15,851 bases of DNA, taken from contig JAQWQN010000226.1 in the NCBI GenBank assembly GCA_029244465.1, forward strand, positions 1 to 15,851, given 5' to 3'. The notes beneath the pieces were generated by a model. That model did no database searches, was not told the DNA's origin, and saw nothing but the letters and a program-made list of their open reading frames with translations. The position numbers were made by a program, and so were the translations under genes. The stretch comes from Pseudomonadales bacterium (GTDB lineage Bacteria > Pseudomonadota > Gammaproteobacteria > Pseudomonadales > Azotimanducaceae). Positions 1 to 7,329 of this stretch are shown here, piece by piece (position 1 is the first letter of the stretch; the number at the start of each line of letters is the position of its first letter).

Positions 1-2
1 CG

Positions 3-173
3 TGGCAATCTCGAGAAATTGCAGAACGCACTGGGAAAGCTGTCTTTTCTGTCGAAGATCGAACTTTTTATCAGGCAACGCTGCCCGAAGGGAAAATTTG
101 GAATGCGCTTCGGGAATCAGCACATTTTATTGAAAAACAGAGGTCAAGGATCACTACGTTAGTTCAGAGATAG
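3..173 (+). CDS. C-terminal tail of an unrecognised protein (start outside window)
   Basis: One plus-strand frame stays open from the window edge to a TAG at 171-173, giving about 56 residues. The composition is protein-like, with mixed charged and hydrophobic residues and few rare codons. It includes a stretch reading FYQATLPEGKIWNALRESAH, followed by a basic C-terminal end. The other two plus frames also stay open for part of this stretch but read less like protein. I do not recognise the family. The gene would end just before the 15-bp tandem repeat at 225. With only the tail visible, and no start or domain motif, this is a plausible partial gene and no more. Confidence 0.4.
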   Translation, partial: WQSREIAERTGKAVFSVEDRTFYQATLPEGKIWNALRESAHFIEKQRSRITTLVQR

Positions 174-588
174 CAACTGAGATGCCCCGCATAAATTTTG
201 AACCGACGTTTGACTCGCTTGCTTGCAGCGGCCTTGATTGCAGCGGCCTTGATTGCAGCGGCTTTGATTGCAGCGGCTTTGATTGCAGAGAGGCATTAGA
301 GCTCTCTTAGCAACTTCGCTTGAATTTTTAGTTTTGGAAATCGTCTCCCGGTGCCTGATGGACGCTTCTGGACCAACTCTGGACGAAAACATCCGTTGAG
401 TTAAGGTACCAATCGATGCATTCGCCTACGTTGCAGGATGCGCATTGCCCCTCAATTTTTCCGTTCAAAAGCAACCGCCTTAACGTATGCGACACACGCA
501 AATAATTCCGCACCATCTCGGCCCTGTCTGATCGTTATATACTGCATAGATCTGGCGAAGGTTAGCTATTACGCGCTGATTTATTGGA
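174..588. other. Intergenic stretch without a supported gene
   Basis: Between the partial gene ending at 173 and the stop of the nitroreductase at 589 I find no convincing coding region. Short ORFs on the minus strand (159-392, 328-516) have low-complexity or Cys-rich, unfamily-like translations, and one is simply the tandem repeat read through. The only clear structure is the 15-bp repeat at 225-284. Confidence 0.5.
225..288. repeat. 15-bp tandem repeat, four copies plus a 4-base start of a fifth
   Basis: Four consecutive 15-base units GCAGCGGCYTTGATT occupy 225-239, 240-254, 255-269 and 270-284. Copies 1-2 have C and copies 3-4 have T at the single variable position, and a partial fifth unit (GCAG) follows. 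The length is a multiple of three, so every frame encodes a pentapeptide repeat. One plus frame gives the hydrophobic A-A-A-L-I repeat within a small ORF ending at 299. It is probably a slippage-generated repeat in non-coding DNA. Confidence 0.9.
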
Positions 589-1257
589 TCACGCCATGAA
601 GACCACATTCTCCGCAAGTGTCGCCCGAACCGTTCTAGCAAGGTTAGCTGGGTGAGATTTATCTTCGTAGCCAAAGCTGATGCCAAAGAGGATTTTGATG
701 TCTTGATCAATAGCGAACGTCTCTCGCACTAAATCAGGGTAGTGTCCCATGGTGCCTTGGGCGCAGCTTGCCAAGCCGTGGGCGCTCAAGGAGAGCATCA
801 ATGTCTGTGCGTACATGCCAACATCTGCTGCTGCGCTGGTACTCATAGAGCCGTCCATTCCCAAAAACGCCACGTGGGGTGCGTCGAACATCTCAAAATT
901 TCTGAATGCGGCCTGGCTACGCCCATCCATATCTTCCCATTCAATGCCCATGGCATCGTATAAGACCTTTGCACAATCGCGTCTCCTCGCCTTCCAGGGG
1001 TCTTTCAATCGCCCCTTCCCTTTGTAATCTGGGTTAGCAGGCACTTTTTCTTTGGTTCGACGCACAAATTCTGCCCTGAGCCTTTCTAAGGTTTCCCCAG
1101 AGGCCACGTAAACCTGCCACGGTTGCTGATTGGTTCCCGAGGGAGACCATTGAGCCAACTCGAAAACTTCCTTAAGCAGTGCGTCGGGGACAGATTTTGA
1201 TTGAAAGCCGCGAATTGAGTGGCGACCCAGCACAGCATCTCTTAACGATAAATTCAT
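589..1257 (-). CDS. Nitroreductase family protein (FMN-dependent oxidoreductase)
   Basis: The protein of about 222 residues has the hallmarks of the FMN-binding nitroreductase fold: RHSIRGF near residues 12-18 (the R-x-S-x-R-x-F phosphate-binding motif), SPSGTNQQPW near 38-47 (FMN contacts), and a C-terminal GISFGYED segment. Family members reduce nitroaromatics, quinones or related substrates with NAD(P)H as soluble homodimers. The substrate cannot be read from the sequence. I place the start at the ATG at 1257-1255, six bases after an AAAGAA, because homology-like sequence begins there. An ATG at 1263 and a GTG at 1305 in the same frame would add 2 or 16 residues. It stands alone: the next gene on this strand is 485 bases upstream. 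No relation to the neighbouring sugar genes is evident. Confidence 0.9.
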   Translation of the reverse strand: MNLSLRDAVLGRHSIRGFQSKSVPDALLKEVFELAQWSPSGTNQQPWQVYVASGETLERLRAEFVRRTKEKVPANPDYKGKGRLKDPWKARRRDCAKVLYDAMGIEWEDMDGRSQAAFRNFEMFDAPHVAFLGMDGSMSTSAAADVGMYAQTLMLSLSAHGLASCAQGTMGHYPDLVRETFAIDQDIKILFGISFGYEDKSHPANLARTVRATLAENVVFMA

Positions 1258-1742
1258 TGTCATTTCTTTTGTCTGATTGATTTGATTCAACGATCGTTGC
1301 GCCACATCGGCACTGCCAAATTACTTACCTGCGCAACGTCTAATTTTGATTCCCTAGGCTAGATGAGCCCGGTAATTTTTTCAGCGATATTTGGACAGAA
1401 ATCTGAGTATTGCATGAGATTGGTTGTCTGTCTGTTTGATAAAAGGGTGAACCCGCACGGCACCTAGTGAGTAAACTCTGACAGGTCGCGTCACCAGGGC
1501 CTGACAACCCGAGAGACGAGCAGTCAACGTCTTATCTATTGCCATAGGGAAAAACATGCCGCTGTGGTCTCACTCATCGGCGAACGGCAAATAGATCGTT
1601 CGTGCTCCTTGAGCGGGCGATAATGCCGGTCATAGTTACTATTCGAGGAACTCGGCATCAATTGCACCATCTCTAAATCGACGCCTGCCTCAATCTGTCG
1701 AATACTGCCGATTAGCGAGCACATGCTCATGAAACTATGCCA
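1258..1742. other. Intergenic stretch without a supported gene
   Basis: About 485 bases separate the nitroreductase start from the stop of the GT4 gene. A 64-codon minus-strand ORF (1536-1730) is Ser/Cys-rich and lacks a ribosome binding site or family resemblance. I see no terminator with a T-run, no tRNA and no repeat. The nitroreductase promoter should lie here, but no convincing -35/-10 pair was found. Confidence 0.45.
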
Positions 1743-2858
1743 TCAATCGACGATCTCATTGAAGAGCTTTTCCCATTTTCCCGCAATGTTTCCAACTGCA
1801 TAACGGGTTCTTGCTTCTGCCGCGTTGACACTTAGCGCAGCTCTCCGGGAACCATCAGACATCAGCAAACGGAGTTCGTTTTCCAGCCCAGACAAATCCC
1901 CGTCGGGTACCAACAACCCGTTCCATCCGTTGCGAATTATATTCCGTGGTCCAGTATCACAATCCATCGCGACGGCAGGCAACCCATAAGTCAGCGCTTC
2001 TGCAAGCGTGTTACCAAACCCCTCATACCGGGATGTCATGACATACACATCGGCATACTGGTACCAATCGCCGACGTTTCCTACAGCCCCAGGCAAATGC
2101 ACGCGAGCGGCTACCTCTAGAGCAACGCATTGTTCTTGTAACCGTCCGCGCAGTTCACCCTCGCCAAGAATTATCAGATCCCAATCAGGAAAATCTTTAA
2201 CCAGTCGACTGAAGACCTCGATGAGACGGTCAAAGCCTTTACTGGCAACAAGCCGGCCCACAGCTAACAAGGTGTATTTACAAGACCCCGGCAACCCGAT
2301 TGAATCAGGTAAAACGATAGGCTCTGCGCCAGATATAGGGAATTGAACAGGGTTCGGTAGAACCTGGACAGTACAACCCGTGATGTTCTGCTCAAACCAG
2401 TCAGCTGCTTCGATGGTCAATACAGTTACCCGACGATGGCGGAAATAAGTTCGCTTACGCAGCCAGTGCCACCACGGCCTCAGTCGTTCCTTCGGAGGAT
2501 AGCTGTGCTCCGAACCCACAGTAACAAGCTTGGTCCCGATCGCAGCGATCGCACAAAGGACGTTGGCTGTTGGCATCAAGCTGAGCGTAACGTCTGCGTC
2601 AATGTCGACTAGTGCCTGTCGGATTGTCTGGATTCTTTGCAAATTGCTCACAATACCCAATAAAGTATTTCTGCTTTCACCCAAGTCTGGCAGAGGAACT
2701 CGCTGTATTGATGGATGCAACGAATAGAAATCAGCCTGGCTACGCAACGTGACGATATGAATATCCCATCCCTGCTCGGCCCAGTAATTTGCGAGTGTGG
2801 CTGCAACTCTTTCTGCACCGCCAGCTCCCATAGAGCTGATCACTAAGCAAAGTCTCAT
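1743..2858 (-). CDS. Glycosyltransferase family 4 (GT-B fold)
   Basis: The 371-residue protein is a standard-length GT4 retaining glycosyltransferase, which moves a sugar from a nucleotide-sugar donor to a growing, usually lipid-linked, glycan at the inner membrane face. The N-terminal Rossmann domain starts with the Gly-rich motif M-G-A-G-G-A-E-R-V (10-18). A PNPV linker (168-171) leads to the donor domain with AVGRLVASKGFD (199-210) and LGEGEL (231-236). The GT4 E-x7-E motif is present as E279 and E287 in SRYEGFGNTLAEAL, followed by DCDTGP. Its ATG overlaps the stop of the upstream FkbM gene (ATGA, 4 bases) with no visible Shine-Dalgarno, implying translational coupling. It closely resembles the GT4 at 4212-5324. 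The sugar specificity is not readable. The GalNAc/amylovoran-type GT4s are the nearest relatives I can recall. Confidence 0.93.
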   Translation of the reverse strand: MRLCLVISSMGAGGAERVAATLANYWAEQGWDIHIVTLRSQADFYSLHPSIQRVPLPDLGESRNTLLGIVSNLQRIQTIRQALVDIDADVTLSLMPTANVLCAIAAIGTKLVTVGSEHSYPPKERLRPWWHWLRKRTYFRHRRVTVLTIEAADWFEQNITGCTVQVLPNPVQFPISGAEPIVLPDSIGLPGSCKYTLLAVGRLVASKGFDRLIEVFSRLVKDFPDWDLIILGEGELRGRLQEQCVALEVAARVHLPGAVGNVGDWYQYADVYVMTSRYEGFGNTLAEALTYGLPAVAMDCDTGPRNIIRNGWNGLLVPDGDLSGLENELRLLMSDGSRRAALSVNAAEARTRYAVGNIAGKWEKLFNEIVD

Positions 2859-3820
2859 AGCAACGGTACTGGTTTGCCGTTCGGGATTGCCAATAGATTT
2901 CCGTCATTACCGTCAGAAAAAAAAGAGCCGCCTTCTTGCAATATATTCAATTCGCCTCCATAGCCGACAAGCGCCAATTGATATTCTCTCTCCCAGAACC
3001 AAACAAATAGGTCTTCCACCCGAAACCCGGCGGCTTCTGCCGTTGCCTGATTAACCTCGAACAGAATGTACGGGCGATGGTTCTTAACAACAGACTGGGC
3101 GCCCTGCAACACCGCCAGTTCCGCCCCTTCAACGTCGATCTTTATCAAGTCAACTGGCGGGCTTTTTTGCGGCAAAGTACTATCTAATGTTCTGATGCTA
3201 ATTTCACCGATCGGACTCGTTCTGTTGGCCATCGGATGTATCGTTGGGAGACCGGAATGTTGAGATCCATCGCCGAATTCCGAGTTGGCTCCATAGATAG
3301 GCACCATGTCCTGATTTTTATCGCCCAGGCCCAGAGGATAAATCTCAACGTGATCATAACCGTTGGCCTTAACGTTCATTCGCAGTCGCTGTAGATTAAG
3401 TGCCACCGGTTCAAACGCGTAGACTTTACCCTTCCGCATCAGTGCAGCCGCACAGATCGAAAACTCTCCTTGGTTTGCACCAATGTCTATAAACGCAGAC
3501 TCAGAATTGAGTATCTGAACAAGCAAAGGCAACTGGTCGCCAGAATAAGCTCCCCGAAAAAAAATCTGTCCGCCCATGTGGTCTTTGAGAAAACAGTAGA
3601 ATCGCGATTCGCCAGCGAAATCATTAACGAGCAACACTCGTCCTGGCTTTACCGTGCGAGCGACACAACGGCGTATCAGTTCCGCGAGGCGAGGAAGACC
3701 AGTACCGCGCTTCGCGTAAAAAGATTTTGTCAATTTCCGCAGGCTATAAAGAACGCGATCGGAAAAATGTACCCGCACTTTAGCAACGCCTAATTCGTGC
3801 AAAGTTTGACACCCTTCCAC
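2855..3820 (-). CDS. FkbM family SAM-dependent methyltransferase
   Basis: The protein has about 321 residues. The SAM-binding loop is IDIGANQGEFS (111-121). The acidic strand-2 motif is AFEP (135-138). The FkbM signature DLIKIDVEGAELAVLQGA spans 224-241. Members O-methylate sugars or other hydroxyl groups and are frequent in polysaccharide clusters, which fits the overlapping GT4 gene downstream (4-base overlap, same operon). The N-terminal 100 residues (basic, KRGTGLPRLAELIRR) precede the methyltransferase core. The longest start is a GTG at 3820 without a Shine-Dalgarno. A TTG at 3802 is preceded nine bases upstream by GGAAGG and may be the true start, which would shorten the protein by six residues. 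The substrate is unknown. Confidence 0.9.
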   Translation of the reverse strand: MEGCQTLHELGVAKVRVHFSDRVLYSLRKLTKSFYAKRGTGLPRLAELIRRCVARTVKPGRVLLVNDFAGESRFYCFLKDHMGGQIFFRGAYSGDQLPLLVQILNSESAFIDIGANQGEFSICAAALMRKGKVYAFEPVALNLQRLRMNVKANGYDHVEIYPLGLGDKNQDMVPIYGANSEFGDGSQHSGLPTIHPMANRTSPIGEISIRTLDSTLPQKSPPVDLIKIDVEGAELAVLQGAQSVVKNHRPYILFEVNQATAEAAGFRVEDLFVWFWEREYQLALVGYGGELNILQEGGSFFSDGNDGNLLAIPNGKPVPLL

Positions 3821-4211
3821 TGGTTAGTGACACATCAAGACCATCGCAGACTACCCTTCAAAATAGTGCGGCGCCACATCGTTCATTTGCACCGAATCAC
3901 TGCTCGCAATGGCGTGCAGAGAACAGTTAATTAGTGCAACGCGCGAGCTACATTCGCCAGCACGACGACACCCTCTATGAGTAACATCAGCTAATCGCAT
4001 GCAGCCACACGGCTTCGACCTCTGCTGGATAGTAAAGCACACTGAATGCAGGTGTCGATGCGATGGTTCACCAAGAGCGCCTTTCCATAAACAAAAAATA
4101 AACCAACCTCTGCGATCGCGTTCGATATACTGTATTACGCGTAAAGTCCGTCCCTGCGTAGCTTGAGGTAGCTGATACTCCCCCCGATTTCCGAATAGTA
4201 AGGATTGAACA
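3821..4211. other. Divergent intergenic region between FkbM and the second GT4
   Basis: About 390 bases separate two divergently transcribed glycan genes, so promoters for both should lie here. On the plus strand a TATACT at 4126-4131 could serve as a -10 for the GT4 gene, but no good -35 sits 17 bases upstream. A long minus-strand ORF across this region (3851-4285) runs antisense into the GT4 start and looks spurious. Confidence 0.35.
4200..4204 (+). promoter_or_regulatory. Shine-Dalgarno AAGGA deciding a GTG start
   Basis: AAGGA at 4200-4204 lies seven bases before the GTG at 4212. This fixes the non-ATG start of the second GT4 gene and puts its Gly-rich motif at the expected distance from the N-terminus. 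Confidence 0.7.
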
Positions 4212-5324
4212 GTGGCAAAGATCGCCCTCTTTGTTAGTTCCATGCATGGTGGTGGCGCAGAACGCGTCGCAGCACTATTGTCCAACGAATGGGTGGCAGC
4301 CGGTCACGACGTTGTCCTAGTGCCAACCTTTTCTGGCAAAGGAGAGTGCAATTATCCGTTGGATGAACGCGTTCAACTCAAGTTCTTAGTCGACGAAATT
4401 GGTCGTTCCGGGCGATCAGCCACTACGCAGATAAGGCGGCTCCTAGGAATTAGAAGCATCATAAGACACAACGACATCGATGCGGTCGTTTCCTTCCTAA
4501 CTCGGGTCAACTTAGCAGTTATTGTGGCCACTAGAGGATTGGCGCTACCTGTAGTAGTCGGAGAGTGCACTTATCCACCCAAGACCGAGCAAACATTCAC
4601 CGTCAAAACACTGACTAAGGTACTTTATCCACTCGCGACTAACGTCGTCATGCAAACGGCGCAAGGTCTTGCCTGGCTAAGCAGCTATTGCCCACGCTCT
4701 CAAGGTTTGTACATCGCAAACCCTGTCACCTACCCGATACCTCCCCGACCGGGGCGCATTGAGCCGCGACATATCGTGCAAGAGGGCGAACGTATACTGC
4801 TAGCAGTCGGTCGTTTCCATCGGGCCAAGGGATTTGATCTGTTGCTTGCAGCTTTTGCCCAATTAATAACTGAGTTCCCTCAATGGCGCCTGGTAATCTT
4901 GGGTGAGGGAGAATTACGCAACGAACTCGAAGCTCAGCGCGCGCAATTGGGGATCGCTGATAAAGCATTACTGCCAGGGGCAGCTGGAAATGTGTCGGAA
5001 TGGTATGAGTCCGCTGATCTTGCTGTACTCAGTTCCAGATATGAAGGCTTTCCAAATGCGCTACTAGAAACAATGGCGCATGGCAATGCGGTAGTGAGTT
5101 TTGATTGTGATACGGGTCCATCAGAAATGATTGAGTCCGGAACAAACGGCGTGCTAGTTCCGGAGAGCACTGGAATCGATGGCCTGGCAGAAAGCCTTGC
5201 CGCACTCATGCGAGACGACAACGAGCGTGCTCGCCTTGGCGCTGCGGCCGCTCGAGTCCGCGAAACTTACAACGTCCGCAGCATCGCTCGCCAGTGGACA
5301 GATTTATGCCAATCATCCGTCTAA
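4212..5324 (+). CDS. Glycosyltransferase family 4 (paralogue of the 1743-2858 gene)
   Basis: The 370-residue GT-B glycosyltransferase starts at GTG. It has the GT4 layout: M-H-G-G-G-A-E-R-V-A (11-20), a conserved GECTYPPK (117-124), ANPV (169-172), AVGRFHRAKGFD (198-209), ILGEGEL (229-235), and the E-x7-E pair E278/E286 in SRYEGFPNALLETM, then FDCDTGPSEMI. By eye it matches the minus-strand GT4 along its whole length, including the rare shared strings LLPGAAGNV/HLPGAVGNV and the YPPK segment. The two therefore look like paralogues that probably act on related donors in one glycan pathway. It is divergent from the FkbM-GT4 pair. The 249 bases downstream (5325-5573) contain no gene I can support and no clear terminator. 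Confidence 0.93.
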   Translation: MAKIALFVSSMHGGGAERVAALLSNEWVAAGHDVVLVPTFSGKGECNYPLDERVQLKFLVDEIGRSGRSATTQIRRLLGIRSIIRHNDIDAVVSFLTRVNLAVIVATRGLALPVVVGECTYPPKTEQTFTVKTLTKVLYPLATNVVMQTAQGLAWLSSYCPRSQGLYIANPVTYPIPPRPGRIEPRHIVQEGERILLAVGRFHRAKGFDLLLAAFAQLITEFPQWRLVILGEGELRNELEAQRAQLGIADKALLPGAAGNVSEWYESADLAVLSSRYEGFPNALLETMAHGNAVVSFDCDTGPSEMIESGTNGVLVPESTGIDGLAESLAALMRDDNERARLGAAAARVRETYNVRSIARQWTDLCQSSV

Positions 5325-5573
5325 CCTCGGACTAATAGTTCGGCCAGCCGGAAAAATCGATGCTATATTTGCCACGAATGGCCATCTGTAACTCAGCCGC
5401 GACGTATCGCACAAATGGCTAAAAGTGGTCAGTAAAGGATCATGAACCCTACTGGCGTGCAACGTGCACTGTAACCTGAGCGAGTAAGGCAGCGACAAGA
5501 AGGAGATTCGGTGTACCACTGGTTCTACCGTAAACCGCACCCACCTGTTGCTTAACGCGTTCGTTCGATTAAC

Positions 5574-6662
5574 TTAAGGTGCGATCCCCTCGGGCCGAGA
5601 CTCAAACCCGAGCGCGATACCCACCTGATCACGAATCTCAATGGTACGATCGTCAATCGCAATACCGGCCGCGTCTGCTGCGCGGGTGTTAAGCTGAAAC
5701 ATCGCAAGCACCGCCGCGGCATCGACAACACCAGCTACACCAATCGCGTTCTTGAGTTTTTCTCGCGCCGCGTGTATCTCTTCTGGCACAAGCGCTATCA
5801 CCGCGTCGACAAACTCAATCAGGGCTCGGCCATGTTCCACCCCACCACTGCCCTCGCCTGTAGCGACCACACTGATGTCAATTTCCCGATTTGCTTGTTC
5901 GCCACCCACACGGAGTAGCCCGGCATGTGCCGTGGTTCAGTAAAAACAGTCATTGCGGATGGACACACGAGAGGCGAGCAGTTCCATCTGCACTTTGTTG
6001 ATCGCATAGTCGTGATCGGCATCCGTATAAGCAGGCACCTGCTCATAGGGAAAATAGTGCGATGCCATCAGATCATCTGCACATCGTGTCGCTTCAGGTA
6101 CCAAGCTGAACGCGCGATGCACATTTGGCACAAACCTGCTTGAAAGGTCATATAAGTTGGAATAGTCGCCCTGGAGTCCATCCTGCGGGATCATCGGCAC
6201 GTAGCTATCTTCTTTGCGCGCTGTCGTCGGCCGATTCCGAGCCGGTTCACCTGACCGTGGCACAGGCACATCTCGGAGCGGCAATCCAAGCGCTGCATGG
6301 AAGGTATCGACCACCATAATGGCACTCGTTAGACCCGCGATTTCGACATATTCAGCATCTGTCAGGCCATTCGCTAGGCACCCATTGACCCAAGCCCTGG
6401 TAATCCTGCCTGGATCAGTAACGAGTTTGTGAACAACATCAATCGCCTCGCGGCTCAAAATGCTAGTAACACCCTCGTGAACACCCTGCACAGCATTTGG
6501 CGACAGGGCACTTTTTCTTTCGCCGCAAAGCACACAGATTAACGCCGAGCGCGACGCCTGCAAAACCGCCACTCGCTGTTCTGCGGTCAGCCAGGTTCCG
6601 GCTTGCGAGATGCTTCGCCAAACTCGATCGTGCGCATCGACCAGATCACTTCTAATGTTCAC
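5574..6662 (-). CDS. Selenocysteine-containing AhpD/CMD-family oxidoreductase (in-frame TGA read as Sec)
   Basis: One minus-strand frame runs from a GTG at 6662 (AAGGTGG seven bases upstream) to a TAA at 5574-5576, interrupted only by TGA at 5937-5939. Read through, it gives 362 residues. The motif around the TGA is E227-x11-C239-F-Y-[TGA 242]-T-T-A-H246. This is residue-for-residue the spacing of the AhpD active site (E-x11-C-x2-C-x3-H), with the TGA at the second Cys, which points to a CxxU redox pair. The N-terminal half also resembles CMD/AhpD-type helices (a YVEIAGLTSAIMVVDTFHAALG segment near 120) and has a CVLC pair at 43-46. The 120 residues after the TGA continue as family-like helical sequence (GVEHGRALIEFVDAVIALVP). 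A hairpin follows the TGA. The expected role is a thiol/selenol-dependent peroxidase or disulfide relay in the cytoplasm. The alternative is a nonsense mutation in an eroding locus. The selAB/selC/selD genes are not in the window. Confidence 0.8.
5902..5935 (-). promoter_or_regulatory. Candidate bacterial SECIS hairpin directly after the in-frame TGA
   Basis: In minus-strand RNA, numbering from the first base after UGA, CCAC (2-5) can pair with GUGG (32-35). After a small GG/G internal loop, CACAUG (8-13) pairs with CGUGUG (25-30). This leaves an 11-base apical region, CCGGGCUACUC. That region can close further by G16-C25 and G17-C24 at the cost of a 3-base bulge, giving a GCUACU loop that starts with G at position 18. 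Bacterial SECIS elements lie immediately downstream of UGA, with a small G-containing apical loop about 16-37 bases from it, so position and loop fit. The folding was done by eye only. Confidence 0.55.
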
Positions 6663-6669
6663 AGCTTAA

Positions 6670-6676
6670 CCACCTT
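6670..6676 (-). promoter_or_regulatory. Shine-Dalgarno AAGGTGG of the selenoprotein gene
   Basis: On the minus strand AAGGTGG lies seven bases before the GTG at 6662-6660. It is the strongest ribosome binding site in this region. It supports both the GTG start and the view that the TGA-containing gene is translated rather than decayed. Confidence 0.65.
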
Positions 6677-6699
6677 ATCCACAAACGCTCGCCGCTAGT

Positions 6700-7248
6700 A
6701 TGTCAGATTTCAATTTGGATACATCCCTACAAGAGTCAACCCTACGACAGTGTATTCGGGCATAAGTCCTGATCTTGAAACCTGGGATCAGGGTCTGTTT
6801 CGGGAAGGCATCGATCTGTTGGACGAGGATCCAGTTTTCGAGCCGCTAGCCATGAATGAATATACAATTGCGCACACGCCATATTTATACGGTCGCAGCC
6901 GAGTGCTCGCAACGATGTACTCGCATGTACGTGCTAAGGGCGACCCGGCACTGCAGCTTTCCGATCCCGTTTCCGTCGCGGTTGCCCACTATGCGCTCGT
7001 CGATTATGAGCGGGACAATGGCGCGTTTGCCGCGCTGACATCCGACAAAATTCGTCGCACAACGCCCTCTAACGGTTGCATCGGTTGGGAACTTTAACAG
7101 CGGTAAAGAAGTATCAGTCCATGCATTAAAAACAGGTCCTCTATTTGACAAGAGAAGCCGCTGTCTTGCTCAAAAGGATCCTTTCAATGTTGGTAATTCC
7201 GCGATCGGCCTTACTCAGGCCCGCAAGCCCAGTTCCGGCGGGAACTGA
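6700..7248 (+). pseudogene. Frameshifted remnant of an unrecognised gene
   Basis: Protein-like sequence switches frame twice. An ATG at 6700 opens MSDFNLDTSLQESTLRQ and stops at 6763. From about 6750 the adjoining frame continues with YSGISPDLETWDQGLFREGI to about 7050 (open to a stop at 7095-7097). From about 7051 the first frame resumes with FVAQRPLTVASVGNFNSGKE up to TGA at 7246-7248. Two compensating indels would restore one reading frame of about 180 codons. Read alone, the middle part is a 115-codon ORF beginning GTG at 6750. I do not recognise the family. It is divergent from the selenoprotein gene and lies just upstream of the acyl-CoA-dehydrogenase remnant, with which it may have formed an operon. 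Confidence 0.4.
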
Positions 7249-7329
7249 CAACTCCGCGCTAAACCCAAACGGAGAAGCTGAATACAATGGTGGCTATTTT
7301 AGGGCCCAGATAGAAACAACACCGAACTA

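Noticed and set aside
225..284. Possible CRISPR array
   Set aside because: The copies are contiguous with no spacers and the unit is only 15 bp. The 7-bp and 12-bp repeats fail for the same reason.
159..392. Minus-strand ORF with a CNQSR/CNQGR pentapeptide repeat
   Set aside because: The repeat is simply the 15-bp tandem repeat read in one frame, and the rest of the translation has no protein-like pattern.
1536..1730. 64-codon minus-strand ORF
   Set aside because: Low-complexity Ser-rich translation, no Shine-Dalgarno, and no link to its neighbours.
3851..4285. 144-codon minus-strand ORF
   Set aside because: It runs antisense into the start of the GT4 gene, is Cys/Arg-rich and unlike any family, and has no ribosome binding site.
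5574..5909. Independent 111-codon minus-strand gene beginning with GTG at 5909
   Set aside because: It is the same reading frame as the upstream gene. The family-like sequence begins before this GTG, right after the TGA, and no Shine-Dalgarno precedes it.
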